A stretch of 6,104 nt of DNA from Chromatiales bacterium (GCA_024641465.1 JAHEDB010000150.1:1-6104); one strand, 5' to 3'; counted from the first letter of the stretch, positions 1 through 6,104 are shown. The notes: generated by a model from the letters alone, not told the origin. Translations and numbers: made by a program.

Positions 1-1
1 C

Positions 2-568
2 GTTGCCGCCGATGTCAATGCAAACTTCTCTGCGGCCAAAGCGGCGGTGGATGCTAACCATGCCAGAATCACTACTCTGGAAGGCAAGTCACCAGCGATA
101 GCACGAATTATGATCCCTGTAAGTGGTGTATCAGCAGGGGGGACGATGAATGCGGACGGCACGGCGATACTGCCCGATGCAGCTAATACGACAGCCTATG
201 GCAGTAGTTATGCGCGACCTGCCGATTATGTTTCAGGGGATATCACCATCAAGGCCATCATAAACAGTTGTGGGGGTGCAGATGTAGCGTATGAATCAGG
301 CCATCCTACTGTTAATGGTGTTAATATCGGATTAAATACCATCTTCTTAAAATTGATATTCTGTGCAGACGGAGCTTGTCCAACGGTCTCGATTCCGGCC
401 GGCGGAATTCTAACATCATGGTATGCGGTAGAAGTCAGTCATACGTTATCGGGATTCTCTGATATCAACACCCCGATCTTTACACGAAAGGGTAGCGATA
501 CAAATGATACCTGTGGCGGAGCTTTAACAGTGCGCGGTTTCATTGTCGAATATCCACGCGGTCAATAA
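2..568 (+). CDS. C-terminal part of exported protein with VNANF-type coiled-coil stalk (5' end outside window)
   Basis: The frame is open from the left edge, so the true start lies outside; 188 codons are visible before TAA 566-568. A GTG at 47 is in frame, but the 15 codons before it (VAADVNANFSAAKAA) read as protein, so it is not the start. The first 30 residues (VNANFSAAKAAVDANHARI, then TTLEGK) form a heptad-like helix. From memory, similar VNANF...NHxRIxxLE segments follow the signal peptide in many gammaproteobacterial exported proteins of unknown function and resemble trimeric stalks. The remaining roughly 155 residues are rich in Gly, Thr, Ser and Ile and probably beta-structured. Four cysteines (visible residues 90, 121, 126, 171) suggest disulfides and a periplasmic or extracellular location. 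The signal peptide itself is not visible. The gene ends 80 bases before a strong terminator. A function as surface or binding domain is inference only. Confidence 0.8.
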   Translation, partial: VAADVNANFSAAKAAVDANHARITTLEGKSPAIARIMIPVSGVSAGGTMNADGTAILPDAANTTAYGSSYARPADYVSGDITIKAIINSCGGADVAYESGHPTVNGVNIGLNTIFLKLIFCADGACPTVSIPAGGILTSWYAVEVSHTLSGFSDINTPIFTRKGSDTNDTCGGALTVRGFIVEYPRGQ

Positions 569-647
569 TCTATAATCACCCAGGCAACAATGTTTAAATG
601 TAGTTAAGAGAATAGAGGGAAACATTATTTCCTCGCCATCCTAATAG

Positions 648-674
648 AAAACCCCGGGCATGCCCGGGGTTTTT
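648..674. terminator. Bidirectional rho-independent terminator between convergent genes
   Basis: Bases 648-673 form a perfect 26-base palindrome centred between 660 and 661, with the GC-rich core CCCCGGGCATGCCCGGGG. It is flanked by AAAA on the left and TTTTT on the right. This gives a U-tract to transcripts from either side, so it can end both the + strand gene stopping at 568 and the - strand gene stopping at 694. A smaller imperfect hairpin (GAGGGAAA at 615-622 with TTTCCTC at 628-634) lies just upstream. Confidence 0.9.
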
Positions 675-693
675 GCTTGGTTGTTAACGGTGG

Positions 694-933
694 CTAGTAA
701 CCGACAATATCCCAGCTACCATTCACTGATTTCATTGCCCCATCGGCAAACCTGACATTGACTACAAAGTTATTTACCCCCGGCCGAAATTGTCTTGCGA
801 CATCACGGCAAATCGCCATTATTCTGCCATCCTGGCTAACAGGTCCGACCATGCATGGCATTGCCATATAAATACCGAAGCTATCAGAAAGCTCGAGTTT
901 AACATCGAGTACAGGGGGTAGACCCGCATCCAT
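694..933 (-). CDS. Hypothetical 79-residue protein, possibly the 3' remnant of a longer gene
   Basis: The ORF runs leftward from ATG 933-931 to the stop at 694-696 and ends about 20 bases before the shared terminator, which supports real transcription in this direction. I do not recognise the family. The sequence alternates hydrophobic and polar residues (for example NNFVVNVRFADGAMKSVNG), suggesting a small beta-rich fold, with two cysteines and no membrane segment. The frame stays open for 27 more codons upstream of the ATG (to 1014, stop at 1015-1017). That stretch reads as plausible protein (RIEYLVQRNTHSGPVVFSQG) but contains no ATG, GTG or TTG. No clear Shine-Dalgarno precedes the ATG. 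Either the gene starts at 933 with a weak site, or it is a 5'-degraded remnant. Convergent to the first gene. Confidence 0.5.
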   Translation of the reverse strand: MDAGLPPVLDVKLELSDSFGIYMAMPCMVGPVSQDGRIMAICRDVARQFRPGVNNFVVNVRFADGAMKSVNGSWDIVGY

Positions 934-1344
934 AATTACACCGGCATCGAAGCCCTGGCTAAATACGACCGGCCCTGAATGGGTGTTACGTTGAACGAGA
1001 TACTCAATTCTGAGTTATTTTAAAAGAATAAAAATATTATTTACAGATATGTATAAAAATCTGCTCTGTGGTTTAGCTGTGGTATTTTAACATTCGACAG
1101 GGGATAAATTCAGCAGCCATCATTACCGTCAAAGTAATCTAGCGGTCTTTTCATAGTAAATTGCATAACATACCCAATGGAGCGGTGCGTTATCATCAAC
1201 TGGGCGCTATAGATAAGTATTTATATAAAATAAAGCTGAGTGAATTGATCTTTCACGTTGAATATAAATAAATTGGCTTGACGAGAGGGAATTAAACTGG
1301 ACTACCCAGAAATTATACTCAAGTATATTAGTATCTTCTTATTA

Positions 1345-1368
1345 ATAAATCTTTCCACAGAGATTTAT
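1345..1368. repeat. Perfect 8-bp inverted repeat (hairpin)
   Basis: ATAAATCT (1345-1352) and AGATTTAT (1361-1368) are perfect inverted copies separated by the 8 bases TTCCACAG. It could be a hairpin or a protein site in the region upstream of the large gene. No U-tract follows, so it is not a standard terminator. It could have arisen by chance in AT-rich DNA. Confidence 0.45.
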
Positions 1369-1378
1369 CCGACCTGGC

Positions 1379-1390
1379 TTGTTATAACAA
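1379..1390. promoter_or_regulatory. 12-base perfect palindrome, possible operator
   Basis: TTGTTATAACAA at 1379-1390 is a perfect palindrome lying 10 bases after the hairpin at 1345-1368. The size fits a dimeric regulator site, but I cannot match it to a named regulator, and AT-rich DNA yields such palindromes at a modest rate by chance. Confidence 0.25.
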
Positions 1391-1564
1391 CTGAATCATC
1401 AGCATAAAACACATTAACCTATTGTTTTTTCAGTACTTATTAATGAGTATGTTGCTTGGTGCTGCTTAAAACTCTAGCCCGGTACGATATATCAAGTTTT
1501 ATTACACTGGTGGCAACCGTAGCCGAATCCCAACCCGGGTGTTATATTGTGACCCGCATCAAAC

Positions 1565-1605
1565 TTGCTCAATTGCGTGATTAAATGATATTCGCAATCA
1601 ATCAC
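1565..1605 (+). promoter_or_regulatory. Possible weak promoter overlapped by nested inverted repeats, upstream of the large gene
   Basis: TTGCTC (1565-1570) and GATATT (1587-1592) with a 16-base spacer make a weak sigma70-like promoter, which would give a leader of roughly 40 bases before the TTG start at 1640. Two perfect 6-bp inverted repeats overlap it: ATTGCG (1572-1577) with CGCAAT (1593-1598), and GTGATT (1577-1582) with AATCAC (1600-1605). They share bases and could be alternative pairings or an operator over the -10 region. The promoter match is poor. Confidence 0.3.
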
Positions 1606-1625
1606 TTAATATCAAACGCTGCCGT

Positions 1626-1633
1626 AAAGAGAG
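1626..1633 (+). promoter_or_regulatory. Ribosome binding site that decides the TTG start of the large gene
   Basis: AAAGAGAG lies 6 bases before TTG 1640-1642. An in-frame TAA at 1625-1627 rules out any earlier start. The next in-frame ATG (1754) would remove 38 residues that read as normal protein, and I see no good ribosome site before it. TTG is therefore the best start. Confidence 0.7.
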
Positions 1634-1639
1634 ATCGTC

Positions 1640-4600
1640 TTGTCTGTCAAACAAAAGCAATATACCCAGCCTGAACGAAGGGGTGTCGATAAGCGCCAGC
1701 TGACCTTGCAGCATATCTGTCTGCAACTGGCGGCCCTCGGCCATAACTGTACAATGAATACCGACCGCAGTTATCTGTCGGTGGCCGATAGCCTGCTGCG
1801 CAACTACGGACAGCAACGTCGCCTGCTGGCGGATTACCGTTGTCCCGCGGATCAGCGTATTCAGAATTTTCTCAACGATTATTTACAGCGTAACGGTGTA
1901 GATACAACGATCAATCTGCCGGGTGAGACCTTCAGTCTGTTACAGGCCGGGCTGGCGCGGGAGATGTCGTTGCCCTTTTCGGACGACCACTACCAATCGC
2001 CATTGCTGGATTCCTATCGCCTGGTGCAGGGTGTGCTGCACAATCCCAAGAGTGATCGGCGCACTACCAAGGGTGTGTTCCATATTGCCGAAGGCGGCCT
2101 GCCCATCCCGCACGATAAATGCGCCGTGCCGGTAGACGTTTATGCAAAGTTGTTGCAGGAGGCCCTGCAACCACCCGAGGAGTTGATGCGCCTGCCGATC
2201 ACCAGTGGCACGGACTCGCCGGTGGACCTGTGGGTCTCCCTCCTGCTCAGGCCGGTGGTTCGTCCCGAAATCGAAGACGTGCTGCCGGAAAAATCACTCG
2301 AGATCAGAATGTTCGCCCCCGGCAGCCTGGTGGCCAATCTGGATTTTGTCGAATCCATTTTTGGCAATGGCGGCGACCCTTTCCTGCCGGAAAATGATGC
2401 CGCCCTCGACATCCATCACTGGACTGGCCACAGCGGCTGTATCATCCTCGCGCCGCATCTGACCCGCCTGACTAAAAAATCTCTTGGTCTGCCGCATTAT
2501 GACGCGGCCACTGAACGTCAACGCAAGGATGGCATGTGCTGGCGGGAGGAGACGGAACTTTATAACGATGGACAGGCCTTCAAGCTGGTGTGCCGCGACA
2601 TGCGTGGTGTGATCGTCACCATCATTGCCGATAATTATTTTGGTTACAGCAAGAAAGAGGTCAAGTCGCAGATCAGTTATTCCGCCAACCTGTTCGGTGG
2701 TTGTGAAGAGGAACACTCCGGTGGTGCGCTGGCCTTTCCCCGTTTCAACCTCGGTGAGGTGTATCTGCCGGACCCGGTGCATATCGCCAGTGGCCAGACG
2801 TATGAAAAACTCTGCATGCAGTTGGCCGATGCGATCGATGTCAAACCAACGCATTATGCCATCGACCGACGCTATCCCGATGTTATCTATGTGCCGCAGG
2901 ATACCAGGATCGACATGCAGCAGATGCTGCTCAGCTGGCATCTGCACGGTGAGTTACAGCAGATCAAACTCCAGGTAAAACAGACCTATGTCTATCCGAG
3001 CGGCTTTCGCGTGCAGATGCAAAAACATCCTCACGCCCCGAGCTGGCGCCTGATCGGCACCCTGGGGGAAGGTACCTTCTGTCACAAACCCAGCACGGTC
3101 TCCGGTGGCGGTAAATCGGAGATCTCCAAATCGATACAGGATCTGATGATCTCCGGACCGGTGTTTGTCGGTAATTACGAAGAAGACTTCAATCAGGTTG
3201 AGCAGATCTTCAATTACGATTACTCGCGTCGTTTCCGTGATCCCGCGCTGACGGATGAACGTGGCCTGCTCAGCAGCCGCCGTACACTCGGTTCAGTCAT
3301 CAAGCTGCTGACTCCGTCCAGCACGGACTATACGGATGAATACAACCAGTGGCTGGCCGGTATACCAAATAATATCCTTGCCCTGGTCTACATGATCAAA
3401 CGCTTTTACAAACAGTCCTGGGCCGGTAACTGGCGCGCCTGGTTTTCGGTCGATGAGATCAATGGTATCCCGGGCCACGAACTGAAATATAACGGCCGTA
3501 AACTGGAGGCCAGTTATTTACGCGTCGGCTCACACCATGACGGTACCTGGCGCATCTTCAAACTGCGGCAGGATTTTGTTGCCGCCGGTAAGATCCAGAT
3601 GGAAGATGATATTACCGCATCCACGGTGGCTCCCCTGCGTTATCTCACCAGCAGCCTGAATCCGGACTATGACGTGCAGAGCATCAAGCTGGTAAAGAAC
3701 TGCGAGGCGCGGCTGTTCCAACGCCCGGATGAAGCCATCCATCGCGGTCTGGATAAACAGACCGAAGCGGACCTGGCCGGTGAGAATAACTTTATCTCCA
3801 ATTTCGAACCCCTCACCACCGATGATGCCAAAAGACTGATCGATGAGGTCGTGACCTTCGAACAATATACGTCGCCGATGCGTAATCTGATCCGCCGTGC
3901 GAGTGAAGCTAAACCCGACAGCTATTTTGTCTCTTCCGCCCATCCACGGCTGGTCAATGGCAAGCCTTCTCCGAATGTCCGCTACTTGCAATTACGCCCC
4001 GATGTGGCCAATCCCAGGGAACATTATCTGGCGGTGACCGGCACACGCCTGGCTCGCGGCTTGAACTTGTATGACCCGGTGTATTTCCCGGTCAATGCCG
4101 TGTTGCAGGGGCGTCGCAACAACCCACAGGACAAGGCAAAGGGGATTCGACCGCTGGCGGTGTATAACCCGATCCACTATCAGGAACTGCCGGAACTGTT
4201 CATGGATCTGATCTGTAGCCTGACCGGCAAGTCACCCTCTACCACCGGGGCGGGTTCCGAAGGTGCGCTTACCAAGGGACCCTTCAACGCCCTGTCGAGT
4301 ACCGCCGATCTGAATAATGCCCTGGTTACGTTTATTCTCTGCGGTCACGATGGTTTTTCCACTGCGGCCGGATACATCGGTCATAAACGCCGTGTCGATC
4401 ATGACATCAGTATGCTGATTCCGGAAATTTGGTGTCGGTTGCCGGTAAAGGAACGCAATCCGGCGTACCTGATTAAAAAAGGCTACCTGGAAAAACTCCG
4501 GGACTTTGACCATCAGGGTAAAAAGATTCTGGCCAGCCGTCTCGGTTACCGGATTACCGAAGATTTTGTGCGGGCCTATTTTGGCAAGATCTTCGACACC

Positions 4601-5095
4601 CCGATGATCGTATTTGATGAAGACATGCTGCGTCCCGAAATTCAGGACCTGGATGCCTATGTCGACGGCATTGGTAACATCACCGAGGCGCAACAAAATG
4701 TGGCGCGTGCCTATATCGAAGAGGGCAGTGTTAATGATGCCTGCCCGCCGTTGCACGCCCTGTTGCACATCATGGCCAACGGTGAGTTTGAAGGTAAAAC
4801 CATCGATGACCCGGCGATTCGTAATATGTTCAGCCGCGATTATTTGCTAAGCAGCGACTGGTATATGGAACGCCTGAAGATCAAACAGGCCCGTGATGCC
4901 GCGCTGTGGCGCATGAACCTCGCTTACGTCAAACAAAAACTGGCCGAAACCCCGGAAGGCGAAGACGACAAACTCGACGAGCTGGAGGCCTGGATCAAGG
5001 AGGCCGAGTTGATGATCTCAACCGTGGTCAGTGACAAATATATTGACCGCTTGATGGGAACGCTGGGGGCGGATTGGGTACATCGAGGGACTTAG
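1640..5095 (+). CDS. Probable PPi-dependent phosphoenolpyruvate carboxykinase (diphosphate), 1151 residues
   Basis: Proposed reaction (EC 4.1.1.38): oxaloacetate + PPi <=> phosphoenolpyruvate + CO2 + Pi, in the cytoplasm. The length fits the PPi-PEPCK family of Propionibacterium and Entamoeba (roughly 1100-1200 residues), about twice that of ATP- or GTP-PEPCK. The assignment comes from remembered family-like blocks: RRTTKGVFHIAEGGLPIP (from 140), WTGHSGCIILAP (261-272), DNYFGYSKKEVKSQI (331-345), EEEHSGGALAFPR (356-368), MEDDITAS (654-661), LFQRPDEAIHRG (692-703), SLTGKSPSTTGAGSEGALTK (860-879), VDHDISMLIPEIWCRL (919-934) and VDGIGNITEAQQ (1008-1019). SGGGKSEIS (488-496) resembles the ATP-PEPCK phosphate loop SGTGKTTLS; I could not place the metal-binding residues. 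There is no signal peptide or membrane segment, and the C-terminus is charged and helical. Codon use is more GC-rich than the flanks. A gene for an exported protein follows after 3 bases. An unrelated large hypothetical family remains possible. Confidence 0.65.
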   Translation: MSVKQKQYTQPERRGVDKRQLTLQHICLQLAALGHNCTMNTDRSYLSVADSLLRNYGQQRRLLADYRCPADQRIQNFLNDYLQRNGVDTTINLPGETFSLLQAGLAREMSLPFSDDHYQSPLLDSYRLVQGVLHNPKSDRRTTKGVFHIAEGGLPIPHDKCAVPVDVYAKLLQEALQPPEELMRLPITSGTDSPVDLWVSLLLRPVVRPEIEDVLPEKSLEIRMFAPGSLVANLDFVESIFGNGGDPFLPENDAALDIHHWTGHSGCIILAPHLTRLTKKSLGLPHYDAATERQRKDGMCWREETELYNDGQAFKLVCRDMRGVIVTIIADNYFGYSKKEVKSQISYSANLFGGCEEEHSGGALAFPRFNLGEVYLPDPVHIASGQTYEKLCMQLADAIDVKPTHYAIDRRYPDVIYVPQDTRIDMQQMLLSWHLHGELQQIKLQVKQTYVYPSGFRVQMQKHPHAPSWRLIGTLGEGTFCHKPSTVSGGGKSEISKSIQDLMISGPVFVGNYEEDFNQVEQIFNYDYSRRFRDPALTDERGLLSSRRTLGSVIKLLTPSSTDYTDEYNQWLAGIPNNILALVYMIKRFYKQSWAGNWRAWFSVDEINGIPGHELKYNGRKLEASYLRVGSHHDGTWRIFKLRQDFVAAGKIQMEDDITASTVAPLRYLTSSLNPDYDVQSIKLVKNCEARLFQRPDEAIHRGLDKQTEADLAGENNFISNFEPLTTDDAKRLIDEVVTFEQYTSPMRNLIRRASEAKPDSYFVSSAHPRLVNGKPSPNVRYLQLRPDVANPREHYLAVTGTRLARGLNLYDPVYFPVNAVLQGRRNNPQDKAKGIRPLAVYNPIHYQELPELFMDLICSLTGKSPSTTGAGSEGALTKGPFNALSSTADLNNALVTFILCGHDGFSTAAGYIGHKRRVDHDISMLIPEIWCRLPVKERNPAYLIKKGYLEKLRDFDHQGKKILASRLGYRITEDFVRAYFGKIFDTPMIVFDEDMLRPEIQDLDAYVDGIGNITEAQQNVARAYIEEGSVNDACPPLHALLHIMANGEFEGKTIDDPAIRNMFSRDYLLSSDWYMERLKIKQARDAALWRMNLAYVKQKLAETPEGEDDKLDELEAWIKEAELMISTVVSDKYIDRLMGTLGADWVHRGT
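5084..5090 (+). promoter_or_regulatory. Ribosome binding site within the end of the large gene, supporting GTG start at 5099
   Basis: CGAGGGA, with the GAGG core, lies inside the last codons of the large gene, 8 bases before GTG 5099-5101 and 11 before TTG 5102-5104. Only 3 bases separate the upstream TAG (5093-5095) from the GTG, an arrangement typical of translational coupling. Confidence 0.55.
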
Positions 5096-5098
5096 CGG

Positions 5099-5719
5099 GT
5101 GTTGTTTGCTCGATGGCCTGACGTATGTCAAATTCTATCGATAAAACGTCTCGCCGCAACCATCCTCCCTGGTTGGTCCAGGTTAATTTACATTTCAAAA
5201 TCTGATCTACCGGGTGTTGCATTTTCTATATTGCTTTGCCTTGGGTATCAGTCGCCAATCATTGCCAGCGAATCCGTGAAGGTGGATTTGAGTGCCTATA
5301 TGGGCACTGGCGTAGTGGCATATGTGAGCCCGGTAGAGGAATATAAAGATACCGGCCTTGTTGAATCTATTAAGGAAAAAAATGCAGTCATCCCTTCAGA
5401 CTGTCGCGCGATCAACTTGAAAACAGCTAGAGAATCTATTCTGGGTCTGGTTCAGTGTGGTGAAGGCCGTATTGCGATTTGCCCGGGCGGACTGGACAAC
5501 TGTTTTAGCCAGTCGTTTGATACGTCCAGTAAGGGAGCTGATTTCTGGGTACATCCTGCCGTAAACGGTGATGCGAATTATCGTGTTGAGTTTTCAGTGA
5601 ATAAGTTTGTTTATCGGATTCAGGAACGCGACTGCGCAGTATCTTATCCACACGGTTGTTTGATACCCGGAAGTGCATGGGTGGATAAATATGTTTATCG
5701 GTTTGAGAAAACAAAATAA
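5099..5719 (+). CDS. Exported cysteine-rich protein of unknown function, 206 residues
   Basis: Not a family I recognise. The start is taken as GTG 5099 because of GAGGGA 8 bases upstream and because the next possible in-frame start is TTG 5102, then only TTG 5231. Residues 37-57 (LPGVAFSILLCLGYQSPIIAS) look like the hydrophobic core and cleavage region of a signal peptide, with likely cleavage near Ala56-Ser57. A 36-residue stretch precedes this, unusually long for a signal peptide, so it may be a membrane anchor or the start may be misplaced. The mature part (about 150 residues) has six cysteines (102, 120, 128, 135, 179, 187), enough for three disulfides. It is rich in aromatic residues near the C-terminus (FVYRIQE, KYVYRFE), suggesting beta structure. 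Probably periplasmic or secreted. Likely co-transcribed with the upstream gene, since no terminator lies between them. A functional link to PEP metabolism is not evident. Confidence 0.7.
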   Translation: MLFARWPDVCQILSIKRLAATILPGWSRLIYISKSDLPGVAFSILLCLGYQSPIIASESVKVDLSAYMGTGVVAYVSPVEEYKDTGLVESIKEKNAVIPSDCRAINLKTARESILGLVQCGEGRIAICPGGLDNCFSQSFDTSSKGADFWVHPAVNGDANYRVEFSVNKFVYRIQERDCAVSYPHGCLIPGSAWVDKYVYRFEKTK

Positions 5720-5992
5720 CGGTTGTTTTGATTGAAAGTTGTACAGCTCTTGTATTGGGCGTGCCGTAATTATGACAAATATTTGTCGGTTTAGATCACT
5801 AGGACATATTTTATGGGGATGGAATGAGACGAGAGGCTCGGAAGGCCTTTAATTACGCCATTTTTTGTTGCGTGGGATAGAATGTGAAAGTTGGCCTGCA
5901 TGTTGCAAAAGATATCATCGAGCCTGGTATGTCACTCCTTACATGCCGGATTCTGCTCCTCCAGAGTTAGCTTTATGTTAATACGACTCATT
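5720..5992. other. Intergenic region without a convincing gene
   Basis: About 270 bases between the exported-protein gene and the terminator at 5993. Only short frames are present, such as a 28-codon frame from GTG 5884 with no good ribosome site. The notable content is the palindrome and inverted repeat listed separately. A weak A/T hairpin (AAAACAA 5708-5714 with TTGTTTT 5723-5729) spans the stop codon of the preceding gene but lacks a U-tract. Confidence 0.6.
5765..5866. repeat. Inverted repeat enclosing a 14-base palindrome and followed by a T-run
   Basis: CGTAATTA (5765-5772) and TAATTACG (5850-5857) are perfect inverted copies about 77 bases apart. Immediately inside the left arm lies the perfect palindrome GACAAATATTTGTC (5774-5787), and TTTTTT (5861-5866) follows the right arm. 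As RNA this could be a closed multi-stem structure with a terminal U-run. As DNA the palindrome could be an operator. It matches no RNA family I know. Confidence 0.35.
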
Positions 5993-6016
5993 GGGCACCT
6001 TCGGGTGCCCTTTTTT
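5993..6016 (+). terminator. Rho-independent terminator with UUCG tetraloop
   Basis: GGGCACC (5993-5999), loop TTCG (6000-6003), GGTGCCC (6004-6010), then TTTTTT (6011-6016). A 7-bp GC-rich stem closed by a stable C(UUCG)G loop ends + strand transcription from the left. The T-run is on the + strand only, so it is not an efficient terminator for the - strand tRNA; it would protect that tRNA from convergent read-through. Confidence 0.92.
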
Positions 6017-6059
6017 ATGGTCTTTGGATGTTGCTGTGAAAATGGTTTGGATGTGAATT

Positions 6060-6104
6060 TGGCGCCCTGAACACGATTTGAACGTGTGACCTTCCCCTTA
6101 GGAG
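6060..6104 (-). tRNA. tRNA-Arg (anticodon CCT), 3' half, cut by window edge
   Basis: Read on the - strand from 6104: anticodon loop CTCCTAA (6104-6098) with anticodon CCT, 3' anticodon stem GGGGA, five-base variable loop AGGTC, T arm ACACG-TTCAAAT-CGTGT (6087-6071; perfect 5-bp stem), acceptor strand TCAGGGC (6070-6064), discriminator G (6063) and encoded CCA (6062-6060). The D arm and the 5' acceptor strand lie beyond the window. It decodes the rare arginine codon AGG. The loop is the same as in Escherichia coli tRNA-Arg(CCT). Transcription runs toward the left. Confidence 0.93.

Larger units (their letters stand above)
1018..1639. other. AT-rich intergenic region with dyad symmetries, no gene seen
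   Basis: About 620 bases between the divergent - strand gene and the large + strand gene. It is clearly richer in A+T than the genes around it. I found no convincing coding frame, tRNA or known riboswitch. It contains GTGAA/TTCAC half-sites at 1240-1256, an 8-bp stem at 1345-1368, a 12-base palindrome at 1379-1390 and nested inverted repeats just before the large gene. A near-consensus TATACT at 1314-1319 lacks a good -35 box at the right distance. The length suggests a long regulatory leader or the remains of a decayed gene. Confidence 0.6.

Noticed and set aside
972..979. GCCCTGAA, also found in the tRNA 3' end (6064-6071), as a possible attachment-site repeat
   Set aside because: Only 8 bases are shared and the similarity does not extend further. 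Tribal repeats at tRNA integration sites are normally longer.
1240..1256. GTGAA-N7-TTCAC as a CRP or FNR site
   Set aside because: The spacing between GTGA and TCAC is 9 bases, not the 6 of CRP sites, and only one FNR-like half (TTGAT) is present.
1456..1584. A 42-codon + strand frame (TTG 1456 or GTG 1459 to TAA 1582) just upstream of the large gene
   Set aside because: No Shine-Dalgarno sequence, no ATG, and the frame overlaps the possible promoter and inverted repeats. A frame of this length is expected by chance.
2294..2947. A 217-codon - strand frame inside the large gene
   Set aside because: It lies opposite a strongly protein-like + strand frame with family-like motifs and is a shadow caused by codon bias.
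5644..5688. A perfect DnaA box TTATCCACA (5644-5652) and an inverted 8/9 match (5680-5688)
   Set aside because: Both lie inside the coding region of the exported protein and encode ordinary residues. There is no AT-rich unwinding region and no replication gene, so an origin is not supported.
5884..5970. A 28-codon frame from GTG 5884
   Set aside because: It is very short, has no clear ribosome site, and encodes nothing recognisable.
5993..6016. The hairpin as terminator of the - strand tRNA
   Set aside because: On the - strand no T-run follows the stem; the T-run is only on the + strand.

Overview
The window looks like bacterial chromosome, most likely from a gammaproteobacterium of moderate GC content. 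This inference rests on three things. The first gene has a VNANF-type coiled-coil stalk that I associate mainly with gammaproteobacterial exported proteins. The codon use of the large gene fits. The tRNA at the right edge has an ordinary bacterial form with an encoded CCA. No transposase, integrase, CRISPR array or rRNA is visible.

Layout, left to right. (1) The 3' part of a + strand gene (to 568) for a cysteine-containing, probably exported protein. (2) A perfect-palindrome terminator (648-674) that serves this gene and the convergent gene to its right. (3) A short - strand gene (694-933) whose reading frame stays open upstream of its only ATG, so it may be the 3' remnant of a longer gene. 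(4) About 620 bases of AT-rich non-coding DNA (1018-1639) with several dyad symmetries and a possible weak promoter. (5) A very large gene (1640-5095, 1151 residues, TTG start) that I assign, from remembered family sequence and length, to the pyrophosphate-dependent phosphoenolpyruvate carboxykinases (PPi-PEPCK). (6) An exported, cysteine-rich protein of unknown function (5099-5719), starting four bases after the large gene's stop and probably translationally coupled to it. (7) About 270 bases without a gene, holding a 14-base perfect palindrome inside a wider inverted repeat and ending in a UUCG-loop terminator (5993-6016). (8) The 3' half of a - strand tRNA-Arg(CCT), cut by the window edge.

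The centre of interest is the PPi-PEPCK-like gene. It would interconvert oxaloacetate plus pyrophosphate with phosphoenolpyruvate, CO2 and phosphate, linking the C4 and C3 acid pools using PPi instead of ATP or GTP. It has no metabolic neighbours in the window. Its only possible operon partner is the exported protein, for which I see no functional link beyond position. No multi-gene defence or mobile system is visible.
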